From the NCBI GenBank assembly GCA_011033025.1, contig WFMF01000144.1:310001-374000 (forward strand): a stretch of DNA of 64,000 nt. The letters are read 5' to 3'. The notes beneath the pieces are model-generated. The model was not told the origin of the DNA. It made no database searches and worked only from the letters and a program-made list of their open reading frames with translations. Below are positions 22,227 to 35,114 of this stretch, one piece after another. The DNA comes from Beroe forskalii (lineage: Eukaryota > Ctenophora > Nuda > Beroida > Beroidae). Position numbers and translations under genes: made by a program. Position 1 is the stretch's first letter. Each line of letters begins with the position of its first letter.

Positions 22227-24136
22227 CTGTGAAACGGGAATTATAGTCTCACGAATTCAATACAAAATTCTTCCTTGATTAATTGAAGTATTAATTAACA
22301 AATTAATCACTTTAATTAACAAATTAAACACTTTGTGAAGATAATTCAAATCTTGTACACGATTTATAGCGCTTTTTTCAGAAAATCGGATTAAAAAAAA
22401 TAAAACTATAAAACTCAAAAACATGATATTTTTTCATGAAACTAGGTATAGTAACCTCTGTTGATTTCAGTAGAGCTGTAATCTGCCCATTCTGAAAGTA
22501 CATACTACACTACACCATCTTGCTAACTCTGGATTTGTCCCTGGATTTATCCTTTGTAGTGTTCCTTTATCATTGCAATTGTCTTACATATTATGCTATG
22601 GGTTGGAGAAAAGTAAGGAAATTATGGACAACAGTAACTTAAAGGAAAATCAAGATAACTTTGCTTCGATCAGCTTGTCAACGGTTGTTGAAATGTCTAT
22701 TTATTTCTTTATTTTCCTTTATTAGTCTTTTGATATGAGTTAATACGTTAATATAATGAAACCATTTTTAATTGGACGGTAGACTTGTAGATAATAGATA
22801 GGTAACATGGACTAACTCATGATTTCAACTTCAAGCTGAAAAAATGGCACATTTGTAACGTTTCTAGAGCTGTTATACATATCTTTTTTCACTGACTTAG
22901 TATTATTCTAATTTTAAGGGCCACATGGCTGCAGACAATGATACAATGATAGCACAATAGAACAATGATAAAAACCACAAGTCGAATAACCATAAACTCA
23001 TAAATAGGAAAGTGAACGATTGAAAAAGAAAATGTGTTCAATATTTAGCTCAAGCATCGAAGCAACAGAGCGGATAATATATTGTTATGTGCAAGAGCTC
23101 ATATCATGTTGTATGATTCTTCTTTCTTGGTTTTGACACAGGTTTCGTGGCATTGAGAAAAGAGAAAATTATTAGGTAATTATACTGACATGAGTTTACT
23201 GTAAATCAGTGTCACGTACGTTAAAATAGCATAGGTGTGTAAATTTCAGAATTATTCTCAGATGTCACAACACCAGCTGTGAAATAATGCCGAGTTTCGA
23301 TGAAATTCATTATAAACTTATAACTTTATAAACTTATAAAGAGTGATGATGAATATTTGATAAAATGTGTGAATTATAAAACAGAAAACTTTTTCATCTG
23401 TTCCTCTATGATACATTTGACATTTTACTAAATTACCAAATTCATTTGATAGATTTGAATGCTGTAGGGGCAAGGTCTGATCAAAATCATTTATGACTAA
23501 AAATTTGAGCGTACTTCGTTAATCATCAACTGATACCCAGAAATACCTAGAGACTTGAAATTCTTAATAAGTAATGCATGAAATCTGTATCTTTAGAAAT
23601 CTAACTCTCGGCTGCAGTCGAATGCGTTGACCTTCAAAGTGTTTGCAATTGAACGACCAGAAAATTTGACAATCGATGCGGCCTGCACATTTCAAATCCA
23701 TCAAGTATAGGTAGGTAAAGGTTAAGTATTTCAAGAAAAGCTATAGATCAGCTAGCATAAAGTTAAGCTGTTACAAATGCGACTAAAACAGATAAGAAGT
23801 GGTGTAAAAATAAGCAGTAAACATCTGAATCATAAAATTAAATTTTGAAGAAGATTAGCTTTCTAATTCCCTTCCTGATAACTGAGCTTTCAATTTAACA
23901 AAAACGTATAATACAAACCCCATAGAATTTTGATAAATAAGTCTGAAAGCAATATAATATTATAAGCAAGTTATCAATAAGCAAAAACTCAACAAATAAC
24001 AGAATGTTCTCATCAGAACAAGAGTATTTCGGAGAAACAATAAATGAATAAATGAATAATTAAAAAAGAATGAAGGCACATTCAATTGTTTTGCTGCATC
24101 TGATTGAACAACCAATGCTCATCATTGAAATCAGAT
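22227..24136. other. Unassigned 1.9-kb AT-rich stretch
   Basis: The initiator exon of RIC1 should lie in or beyond this stretch, and the 3' flank of the YEATS gene occupies its upper end. I searched for a short exon encoding an N-terminal GWPK-like motif and did not find one that I could support. Confidence 0.4.
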
Positions 24137-27100
24137 TCATAACAGCAGGTTATCAATGCTTCTGAGGGTTTCGATGTCACAGTTAACCAAATCAAACGAA
24201 ACGTCATCCTCCTTCAGATTCATAGTGCTCCTTCCATCAGACGCTAAAATATTGACAACTTCAGTTATCGTAGATCTATCATTGGTTTTCTGTAGCTGAT
24301 GAATCTTGCTGTACAAATTGAGCATGAACCGGAGGTGATCAGAAGATGGCAGCGAGGTAGCATGATTGTCTGGGGCTGCTGCTTCGGGCTCCTGGCCAAC
24401 GATATTGGCAACATCTTCAGTTGAAGAACTGGAGAAGTGGTTTTGCATTCTTTTCACAGAGTTCGATGGTGGTTCCTGGGATGGAGTCTCGAAGGCTAAT
24501 GAAGGGTGCTCATACGGATATGTTTCAGTAATTTCTTCCTTCACAGGAACCTTCATCGATGATTTTTGAAAGTTATCTGCGTCAGAAAATGCAGCAGTGG
24601 GTGACACAAAATGTGAGCTGTAATCACTTTCGTTTTCTTTTTTCACAGCCTTATGTTTGTTTTTCTTTCTCCTTCAACATGTTCTTATAGACATCTTGTT
24701 CTTCAAAAGAAGATTGGTTCTGCTTGGTTTGAACTGGGGCTTGGACAGGTGAGTTGGGAGTACTGGATTGTATTTCACCATCCTCTTGCAACTCACCTTC
24801 ACTATCACTTGACAGGGAACTTGATCTCTTTCTGGCATTAACTATCTGTTCATTTTGCTTCTTCAACTGGGTTTTGGATGGAGATGGCTTGCTTTTCTCA
24901 TCAATTTCCTTGCATTCTTCAACACGTGATCTCTTCACCTTTTCAGAGGATGATTTTGGTTTTTCCGAGGTCTTTTTGACAACTTTCAGAGACGAAACAC
25001 TATCAAATTCCATAAATGGATCAACTTTGGGTGCAGATTTCTTTTCATGGCTACGAGAAGGGTCTGGTCTGACTGCTTTAGGCGCCTTCTTTGGCTTCGA
25101 TACATTTTGTGGTTCATAAGAATCAGGCGGATCAGATGCAACACTGACATTATCTCCATCATCTTCCCCCTTCGAGCCTTCATCTGTGTCACTTGACGAG
25201 TGAGCTTGACCGCTTCCTTGACTTTTTGCTGAAACTCTTTTCCTGATCTTGATGCTCACTTAGATGTTTCTTGCTTGTCTTACTGTCTAGAATGAGACTC
25301 AAGTCTTTGCTTACCCGAAGGAGTTTTCTCTCCACTTTTGTTGGATTTAAGTTTGCTTATACTGTCGAATTCTAGAAATGATTCCTCTTTCTTTGAAGGT
25401 TTATGCCCCTCACTTTCCTTATTTGCATTTTTCGTTAATTTTGATTCCTTGTGTTTCGACGGCTTATGAGATAGTTCAGTTTTTTCGGGAACCTTCTCTT
25501 TTTCAGGTGCAACATATTTTGGTGTCTCAGGCTTGACCTTTTGTTTCTTTTAGGCTTTAATTCTTCTAGATTGTCAAATTCCAGCAACTGCCGATCTTCT
25601 TTCACAGGCTTAGCTTTGTTTTTCTGTGGCTTCGGTTTTTGGGGTATTTTCTTTGGTGTTGATGATGAACTTGTCTCGTTAAGCTTCATCGGTACCTTAT
25701 CAGGAGGAGGGTCGTCATCTTTGAAGTACTTTTCTTCATCTGACGACTCAACATCTCCAAAGTCAACAAGGAAGTTCGAGATGGGTTTCTCCTTTGATCG
25801 CTCTTTCACTTCGACTGTAAAATTAAAGATTTTAAGAAAGTTGAAATTGTGTTCAGGTAGTGAGTTTTTAATGGTTTTAGCATGTTTGAATTATTGAACA
25901 GTTACGAAAGTATAAAGTCATCATTTAAGCATTTACATTATTAACTTCACTCATCAAATATGAATCTACCGTCGCGAGAAACATCACATTTATAAAATTC
26001 ATACCTTTGGGTTCAGGTGGCTTGATTACTTTTTTCTGCTTCTTTATATCTTTGCTAACGGAAGGAGTTTCCTCTACTTCCTTCACCCTCTTCTCCTTTT
26101 CTTCTCCTTCTTAACCTCCTTTGCTTTTCTCACGTCCTCTGAATCAGAAGTAGTTGCTGCTGCTGCTGGTGCTGCCTTGGGCGGCAGTTCCTTGTTCTTA
26201 TTGGATGACGACGTGGTCGGAAGGACTTTGGGTACTGGTGAGGGAGCAGAAGAGCCGGGGTTGGATATGAGGTTGCCCTGCGCGTCAAAGTGGTGCAACA
26301 CACCTCCTCCCCTGGAAAATAGTAACGTCACCATTGGGTACACTATCGGCTTCTAATTGTACTACTTGGTAGATTTGTTAGGGAGTAAGCTAGGGATGAA
26401 ATCCTAATCTGGGGTATCTATGGAGCAACCGAGCAAAATGCATCAAAATAACTATCTATGTAATGAAATAATTTAATCACTGCTAACTCAATGAGTTTGT
26501 TCATGAACTCTGCGTTGGGGTTGGTGAACGTAAGAATTTCCTTGCGGCATCGCTTTATGGGAGCCACGCCCTCCGCCGGCAGCACTAAATCGTACTTGTA
26601 TCTGCAAGGGGTTAATCAGGGTTTATTGCTGAATATCTTCGAGGGGTTAATCGTGAGTTCTAGAAAATATGTCGACTAAGTACTGTAAAAGAGACTACAT
26701 AATACATATTATATACGAAATTGAGATCGTGGTGAAAAATTCCTGGAGCTCTTCCATGAAATAATCGCCTAAGAGTACTCGTAACTCCTACGAACATGGT
26801 ACCCAATTTACGAATACTCTCCAAAAGTGTCCATGAAACACTCGGACTCTGTTTGAATGATCCTGAAATATCACGCGCACTGTCCACGAACATTGATTTA
26901 CGAATACTCTCTAAACATGTGACAATGTCACGTGTAATCAACACCAACCAATAGGGTGTAGGTATTTCTCACGCGGATTTGAGAGCGGGATGCTCTCCTC
27001 TCGTACCTTGGCACCTCATTATTCCTAATATGGAAACTTGTTGTATCAATGTTTCAGTGTTTCGTACTATGAATTGAGTGTAGCGATTTCATTACCTATT

Positions 27101-29586
27101 TCAGTGTTGGTTTGTGTGTAGTTTGCTGTTTGGAACCGCGTCAAGCTGCTTTGAGTTCTCTTTTTCTTCAGAGTGCTGTACCATATTTACCCTCTTTATT
27201 TACCTAATACCTTTACCCGTTTACCTATATTACCATATACCTTTTTTTTCAGATTCTCTTTTCTCATTTACCGTATCTTTTAAATTGAATTGAATTACAG
27301 ACTATTTGATCGAGTTTTTTTCATAGCCATATTGATATATTACAATATATAGACACGGGCCTATCGGGACCATTTTGGGATACTTCCCGAGGGATGTATC
27401 CGGTTTTAACCCGAGCCCGTAGGGCGAGGGTCTAAACCGATATGAAGTAGGTGCGTCCGACATTTTTGACACTAGTCTTATCTTAAATTACTTTAGTACT
27501 GAATCGTATTTGTATGTACACAGCATGATGAGATGGTAAATTGTCATTAATGATTTGGTATAAAGCACAAATTATGAATTCGGTACAACTTTCTGTTTAA
27601 TTTAATTTCATGCTTCCTTTCACTTGATTGTGCTACGTAGACGATCGATAAAGTCGTTTTCTGCTTGATCGATGCTGTACATTTCTAGGACTAAGGAGTT
27701 TTATTCCCTTCTCCAATCTCCATACTTACTTACTTAGCCTCACAATTATGGAATACGTGTGAATAATCATCGGTGGCTCGATAGATCAATCTTGTATTAC
27801 GTCATCGATTGATCAGTACTGAAAAGCTATTGGAAGGAGAAGAAACCATCTACCGAATACTCAAAATGAATCACTATCAGTGAAGTTGAAGATTCGTTAT
27901 ATAGTGACAAGTGAATGTAAACAAGAGTGTAACAGTCTGAAAGAGTGAAAGGATGCTTTTATTTATTTCCATTCGAAAAATCGACAATTCAGCTTTATTT
28001 ATTCAATGTCATATACGAGTTGGTACACGCTTATTTCAGTGAGAGCAGCTAAGAGTATTCGTAAGACCCTCTCGAGTGGTCGTAAGATTTTCGTAACTTG
28101 GCACACTTTACGAGTACACTTACGAGTGAATTCTGACTTACGAACACTGCGTGAGGGTCACGGACTCAAAAGCAGTGAATCACGCACACTTACGAAGGGT
28201 TCTAGGAGTACTCGTAAATGTCCAAGAGTACTCGTAAATCAATGCACTTACGAACAAGTATCCGAGTTTCATGGACAAAATTTTTGGAGAGCATTCGTAA
28301 CTACCCAAAAATATCAGGTGACTGTGTTCTTAAGAATACAAAAACGTGTTCATGGAAGAGCCCCTGTTAATCTAGGAATACAGGTCTTGCAACTTACATC
28401 ATTCATAAAAAGATAAAGGAAAGAAAAACAAAGCTGAAGAGCGGTATTGTGTGCTGACTCCAAAAAAAAGTCTAATACTTAAAACTTTTATATCTGTAAT
28501 TTGATTCATAACTCACGTTATACTTTTGGGCTCGCGTTTGTTCCTAAATCTAACTTCCACTTCGAGAATGAATGTCCCATAACCTTGTTCCTGAATCTCG
28601 AAGGGCGGCTTCGTTATCACTGAAAGCACATCGTATAACTTGGATCGATTTGAAAATAGATACTATCTATTAGATAGAGGTAGATATTTATAAATAGGTA
28701 GAGCCATAAAGGTAGTTTTTAAGATCATTTTAGATTGCACCGCTTTCTAATCTTTTCATTTTCCGGAAATTTTCGGCATTTTCGTTGGAACTTGGAGCGG
28801 AATCATCTATAGACTTATTATTGATTAAACGTCATCGAAAAACGAATTTTATTTGTATCAAACCACCACAAGCTCAAACCTTGGTTAGGGTTACTGAAGC
28901 TCTCGTGCAACTTGAAGATGACTCGTTCAATGTAGCTGTGTATCTTGGTTCCCTCGACCCCTCTCACGTAGAAACTCCAGTCATGTGTGTAGTCATCGGA
29001 TGTGATCTTACTGCCACGATGCGATGCTGTGTGGCCCAGTATCAACGCAACCTTCACCTTGGAAACCTGCCAAAGTTGTAGGGATAAGAGCAGTGTCCAG
29101 GACAGCAGGGGCCCAACCACTGCCAATGTGTTGATAGAATTTTCTTCAATTCTACCGACCAGGCTAGAAAAAATATCCCCCTCTCCATCCGAAAATGATT
29201 GAGTTCTTTTGATTGAAAACCCTCCGTGGAGGAGTGCCGCTGTACCATCGCCAAACGGTCATTAGACGATTAGAACCAAACCGTAGAACTTAAATCAAGT
29301 TTGGATCTTGCGGCTGAGAATGTGTGAGAAGCTTAGAAAATTGAAACTACAGACTATCATCATGCTAATGAGCAGGTTATAAGTATAGAGGATATTTATT
29401 GCTTTGATTATAATTAATAATTGTCAAGGAGGTGGAGGGCATTTACTCTGAGCACCATTAGTAGCAATGGTGCTCAGTAAATGACTTATTTGTGTAGGTG
29501 CGCGGTAGAAAACTTACTCTTTTCTTGGGATCAGCTGCTGACGTCGGAGTGTTTTCGTTCTTTTTCCTAACTGCATCTTCTTTCAT
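24137..29586 (-). CDS. AF9/ENL-type YEATS-domain protein
   Basis: AF9/ENL proteins read acyl-lysine on histone H3 and recruit the super elongation complex and DOT1L. The first exon 29518-29586 begins MKEDAVRKK. The YEATS domain spans exons 28880-29066, 28517-28619 and 26488-26601 (YTHDWSFYVRG, FKLHESF, QGYGTFILEVEVRF). The acyl-pocket His/Ser/Phe of LHESF and the Gly-Tyr of the GY motif are present. Exon 26005-26311 and 24137-25814 hold a lysine/serine-rich linker with three similar motifs (LLEFDNLEEL, FLEFDSISKL, FMEFDSVSSL). The end is an AHD-like helical domain (RFMLNLYSKIHQL, DIETLRSIDNLLL). The frame breaks near 26100, 25545, 25260-25315 and 24655, all in A-rich runs. At 25314 a GTAAGC donor could instead mark a very short intron. 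The conserved ends argue for a working gene with sequence errors rather than a decayed one. Confidence 0.85.
26743..28366. mobile_element. 1.6-kb foldback element in a YEATS-gene intron
   Basis: The arms at about 26743-26935 and 28180-28366 are inverted copies that start AGCTCTTCCATGAA and its complement and share GAGTACTCGTAA and CATGGACA..TTTTGGAGAG. The interior is AT-rich. It holds a hairpin near 27370-27460 (CCCGAGCCCGTAGGGCGAGGG) that resembles the cores of the hairpin MITEs. No open frame of note. Confidence 0.75.
29440..29483. repeat. Hairpin around GAGCACCATT
   Basis: CATTTACTCTGAGCACCATT is followed after six bases by its near-perfect complement. The hairpin lies 35 bp beyond the first coding exon of the YEATS gene, inside its first intron. 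No function is inferred. Confidence 0.7.
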
Positions 29587-30835
29587 GTCATTTACACTAG
29601 ACAGTAGAGGAATTATGATGTAGGACTAAAGGACTAAAGAGGGAGTGTTCCGCAATTATTTGTCTTCATTTTATTCTAATGCTCTTAGGAATGACTTGTA
29701 ATATGTGAACCTGAACTCAGGTATGAAATACCAGTTTTTAGACTTTAAAAACTTATGAGATCATAGCAATTTATTTAGTCAATTGTGACTAAGAATACGA
29801 TTCAATTCAATTTTTAATTTTCACAAATTACAGCACAAGGACTACAATGTAGGATCCTCACTAGATTGAAAGTTGAAACTCTGAGGTGTGGTTAGGGCCA
29901 ACACAAAGCCAAATTGAAAATCTATTGAATTCTGTGATTTCGTATCATTTGGACGAGTTAAACAATGTATTTTTATTAATGGGCAAGAAATATAATATTT
30001 TATAATCATGAAAAAATTACAAAGATTTAATATACTGAACCACTAAGTATCACAGACCGTGATATGAATGAATATAGAAATTAATCGAGTATTTGATTCA
30101 AAGTAAAAAGAACTGCATAACAACTAAGAATACGTATTCTAAAATAAATCAAAATATAACTTAAATATGATTTCATAAATTTATTCAGTTGCAAAAAAAT
30201 CAAAAGTTCTTAAATATATTTAATTAAACATCTTCAAAACTAAACCTATAAATCATCTGTATTCATTTCAATGATAACTTAATTCACTTCATGCGCCATG
30301 CAAAACTAGTTATAAAACATAACAAAATGTCTATAAAACACAAGGTTGCTCACACCTATAATGTGAGCACCATCATTACTGACGCCCTGTGGACGTCTAT
30401 ACTGTACCCATAAAAGGAATAATGAAGTACAAACGCTTTAGCTTTTAAACTTGCACTTTACTGTACCATAAACTTCCAACACGCGCCCTTATTTAAGTAT
30501 TGATTAACTTAGAATTAGAAATAAAACATGAAATAAAATTCGCTCCACCCCAAAGTAAGTTTTGAAAAATCGCTTTACTTTAAACATCAATTGTGATATT
30601 AAATACTAAATTCAAATGACAGGATTTCAATTTCTTTTTTGAATAAGAAACCTGAAACGTTTACTCTATCCATAGTGTTATCAAATTCGAAATTTTAGTT
30701 AAATAGTATAATATTTGGAATCATTAACAAGGATCTACAAGGATCTGTCACTGTGTTAGATTCTTTCTGATACATATCGAGTGTGATATCCAGTCCTCAA
30801 GTCCAAAGTATTGTCTTATAAAAAGTCGGGGTATT
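29587..30835. other. Intergenic gap between YEATS and reductase genes
   Basis: AT-rich DNA with no coding segment that I recognise. It holds the 5' flank of the YEATS gene and the 3' flank of the reductase gene. Confidence 0.5.
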
Positions 30836-32976
30836 CTAGAACAGCAACACATTGTCCTTTAAGTAGCCCATATCAGCTAACAGCGGCACACAGGTGTCCT
30901 TAACCAAGCCCGGAGGACCACACAGCAGTATTACAGTGTCAGGGGCAGGCCCGGGGAGGTGAGAGGTGACTAGGTCACGGTTAACTCTACCCGTGGAGTA
31001 GCCTTTGTCAGGGGCAGCGGCAGACTGGGTCAGGGTGTGGTGCACAGAGAACTTAGGACCCACCAACTCGCTCAACATGTCACGACACAGGATGTCCTCT
31101 TCCGTCTGAGAAATTCCGATGTAATAAGAAGTCAATGTTACTCAATTTGAATGAAGTCGATGAAATACCCAGTAATAAAGGTACCTACATACGGTTATAT
31201 TGTACAAAGCTGTACATTTATACCACTTGAATATTTCCCCATTCACCCCATCCAGGCATTCTCTACCTTGTTCGAATAGAGCAGTGACATCTCTGTACCA
31301 TCTTCTTCCCTCTTCAGAATTTCTCTGATGATCTGTAACATCGGAGTGATGCCCGAGCCCCCTGCTATCATTCCAACTTTAGTGGCAGACACCTGGAGTG
31401 TCGTCAACTTAGACTTCACAACCTCGAACAGTCCTAGAACATGTGAATATAGGTCAATAGGTGGATTTTGAAAATAACTTTTTCTAAATACATAATTAAC
31501 TTACACGTGTTAAATTCCAGGTCTCTTTCAATTTCATCCGTTGATATGAAACTTGATTATCGTAATCATACTCATACACTTATAAACTTATAAAAGTGTA
31601 TAATGATACATACCATTCCCAAGGTACTTAATCTTGCCACTGGGACCCCTGACCAAGATCTGATCTCCAATCTGCAGAGAATCCATGTACTGCGACATCT
31701 TTCCCTGGCTGTACACCTTTATCATCAGGTCCATATATCCGACATCGTCATCGCTTGTAATGGGCGTGTAAGGTCGAACAACTAACTTGTTGTCAAGCAT
31801 TGCAGATACGTTGATAAAACATCCTGTGAACAGATAATTACTATTAGCCAATTTTGAGGGTACTTGTAGGCGTGCAATAATAAGTAATATTGCACTCCTT
31901 AATCAATACACTAAGAGCATGGCAAATGGTCATGACGCTAATAAAATTATTGCACACGGCTTCGCCTCGTGTAATAATTTGGTATTGTCGCACTCGGCCT
32001 GCTCCTCGTGCGACAATACAAATTATTGCACTCGTCTACGCCTCGTACAATAATTTCTATTAGCGCATTCCCAGCCATGCTCTAAGCGTATAATATCACT
32101 GTTAATCAATCAAGATCGAGAACTAACTTTCTGTTAAACAACTATGAATTTTATATGAAAAGTTGTAGAAATGGACTTGTTGAACATTAAAATACAAGAT
32201 AAAGATGAGTTGATGGGGCATCAAGTACTTGATATCTAAGTCAAAGTGATCCGACCACTAACCAACAGGAAGGCCCAGCACGTGTCGAGCACTGGGGAGG
32301 GAGAATCTGAATTGCCTGGTGTCATGCGATATCACCTGATAGAAGCAGGAAGAGGGTGTTAGATTATTTCTTTCATTGTACCACTCCTGCGCAGATTACT
32401 ACCATGCAATTATTTTACAATATGCTAATCTAACAATACATTAATCTAACGCCACAAAAGTGATCATACTGCTGGACTAATTGCACTTGGCTAACGCCTT
32501 GTGCCAATAAGTATACTAATCAACACTCAGCTTTGCCTCCGGGGTGATTAGTACATTAATTGGCACCCGGCTTCACCTTGTACAGTTATTGCAACAGTAT
32601 CACTATGTGCCGTTAGATTAGTATATACTTATATAGCGTATATTATCAGCTGATGAACAGGTAGTAGGTAATATAATCATATCTGATCTGATCTGATTTA
32701 AGACACTAAACTGGATTCTTTCACATTGATGAATCTAAGATAAATCATGACGTGTAGGTTTAGAAGATTTAATGTTTTATATTATCAACTTATCAAGAGG
32801 TACAGCTAAAGTTAATCTTGGAGCCTAGCAATGGAAAGTATCACTCACTATTTCTCTGTCAAGATGAGAGATACTTTGTTTTCAGTAGATAAGGTGACAG
32901 GATGCCTTCTTTTGAAGAAAGAGAAGCACAACATGGAGACCAGTATAGAAACTCCAGTAACCACCAATGCAACAAC
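30836..32976 (-). CDS. CYB5R: NADH-cytochrome b5 reductase
   Basis: This flavoenzyme passes electrons from NADH through FAD to cytochrome b5, for lipid desaturation and related membrane reactions. Five exons are visible: 32849-32976, 32263-32335, 31614-31823, 31267-31433 and 30836-31105. Exon 32849-32976 encodes a membrane anchor ([18 protein letters not shown]) followed by [10 protein letters not shown]. The last four exons join in phase. FAD-binding motifs are [11 protein letters not shown] and GKMSQY; NADH-binding motifs are [10 protein letters not shown] and LLCGPPG. The C-terminus ends in VLLF, close to the usual aromatic end. The anchor exon is one base out of phase: the expected LDREI before [11 protein letters not shown] lies in the next frame, which points to a one-base indel near 32875-32890 in an A run. 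The exon with the initiator methionine lies further upstream and was not found. Which paralogue (CYB5R1/2/3) it matches cannot be decided by eye. Confidence 0.92.
31911..32085. mobile_element. Hairpin MITE in a reductase intron
   Basis: The outer arms TAAGAGCATGGC and GCCATGCTCTAA enclose three hairpin units built on CACTCGGCCTGCTCCTCGTG-like palindromes, flanked by AATTATTGCAC. It is a member of the same hairpin MITE group as 12371-12556. Confidence 0.75.
32440..32632. mobile_element. Hairpin MITE close to the 12371-12556 copy
   Basis: The outer arms TTAATCTAACGCCAC and GTGCCGTTAGATTA resemble those of the element at 12371-12556. The three inner units are degenerate CACTTGGCTAACGCCTTGTG-type palindromes. 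It sits in the intron before the anchor exon of the reductase gene. Confidence 0.7.
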
Positions 32977-35110
32977 CTGAATAACTAAAGGTACATTAGG
33001 TTCACCAACAATCACAAATGGCTGTAATGATTTTGAAGTTACTTTTGATGTTTATTTGCATTTTAATGAAATTGATTTAAAAGTTTAGAATTAAAATTAG
33101 AATTAAAGTTAAATCAAATTTCTAACCTTTGGAGCTATGCAGATTAAACAAAAAATAGGGGAAGCAAACCAAGTTGGAAAAATATAAATGAAATTAACTT
33201 GCTATTTGTACTTTCATTATAAAGCTTTCATTGAAATTAAGTGGCCTCAATATTCAATTTAAGTGGACTCCCCATCTAAAGTAACATCTTTATAATTTAC
33301 AGCTTTATAATGTGTTACTAATTACATCCCCTTTACTCAATATACTTTTTAGATCCTGTGTCTGTAGCACAAAGTATGTAGACTAGTGACAAAATCAAGA
33401 TAATCATGGGCTGTTAGTTTTCATGTTCTGCACTCGAGTTCAAAACAAGCTGAAGACAGGTGAGGGCTAACATGGGCAAGCCAACAAAACAGGTGAGTCT
33501 GAATGCTTCAAAGGTTAACATCAAGACTGTAAACCAGAAACTCAGTGTTAGGAGTCAGTAAGACCACTGTCACTGTAAGTGAATGCACTGTCCAGCTAGC
33601 CCTAAAGCCCTAAGAGCCTATTATGATACTGATGGGAGTTTGCAGAGTTCTTTTTGAAGCTCAGAGAGCAAGTTTAAAACGTTGAATGATACAATAAAAT
33701 TGTGATTAGGTATTAATAAGGGGGGGGGGGGAGTTGCCCCACATATCTTATTAGACAAAAACGAAATTTTAGATATGACTTTACCAAGATGGCCAGGGCT
33801 TGTACCAACTTTCTGACAGTGGTCTTGCTTGAGTCAAAAGGTCCAACATTGCCCATGTGAGGCCTTGGAGCAAAAATCGAAATATTACCAGTAGGAGATA
33901 GAGCTTTGCATTCAATTTGTCGTATGAGTTGATCATTAGTATATTTGTTTGTCAAAATCAGGTGAATGAAAACGGCCATGTTATTGCCTTCCAAAGCATG
34001 CACCAAAGTGGCAGTTGGCCTATTTTGGGCCTTAAGATGACCAGATTGGCCACTTTTTTTGAGATATGAGCTTCAAACTTGTTTTGCCCATCATCTAGGT
34101 CAAAATTGATGGACAAACCAATTTAAAGTGAATAGGACCTTATTTGGCTATTTTAGCCCATACAGTAGGAACCATAAAAAATCCACTATATTGCTTATAT
34201 TTCAGTTTGTGATTTTGCCCATATAGACTTAACACTTTTCTGTTCTTGTCTGCCATATTTCAATGATTCTGCATACAATTTTCAGAATTGCTTTGAAATT
34301 AATGTCACACTCTTTTGGCCATTGGATGGCCAAAAACTTTTTGTGAATCCCCCCTCCCTAACAAGTAAATTTCTTAACTTGTTACCTGTGTTTCAGAATT
34401 CATCATCAAGATCCTTGAGTCACTATAATCTGCCACACAGCCAGCGCTATTTCAAGATATATAAATCATTCATATTATGTCTCTTTTGTGAATTGGATAT
34501 GATAATTATCTCATCTCATTTTTCCCTACAATTAGAGGGCATGTGTCATAGTTTTTAGTTTATTTATTTTAGATTATTTTGAATGGGAAAAAATCTCCAA
34601 AGAGAGTAAAATAATATATATGCTGAGAAAGCACCAAACATAATGGATGGTATATAGAAATAGAAATAGAAAACTTTTGCCATGAGGCAACACAACAGGT
34701 CAAAAACCTTTTTACATAATATTTAAAATATTATATATGCTGAGAAAACACCAAACATAATGGCTGGTGTATAGAAATAGAAATAGAAAACTATTTGTCA
34801 ATTTAATCACAGATTCAAAATATCCCTTTAGTCTCATTTTTCACTGAATTAACAATATTTTCTGAAACTATTACACTGTAGACAGTACTCATTCACTGAA
34901 TGAAGTGTCTTCACTCTGGTTCACCAAACCTTCTCTTCTTTAATTCTTGAACCAGAACCTGGTGTTGTGCTCTCAGTTCAAATGATCTATCTGGGCACAA
35001 AAACACTTTGCAGTACTTGTCACTGTCTCTGAGTTTATGTACCTAGCTTATATAACATCAAATTTCCCCTAACCAGGGGTGTTGCTTGCTGCGCTGTGCA
35101 CTCCGTGTGT
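32977..35110. other. Repeat-rich upstream flank of the reductase gene
   Basis: No exon could be identified, though the reductase initiator exon should be somewhere here. Visible features are a G12 run at 33721-33732 and a 67-bp direct repeat (about 34612 and 34729) with TATATATGCTGAGAAA[GA]CACC. A third, diverged copy lies near 35990-36050. A 97-codon minus-strand frame at 33713-34006 matches no family I know. Confidence 0.45.
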
Positions 35111-35114
35111 AACT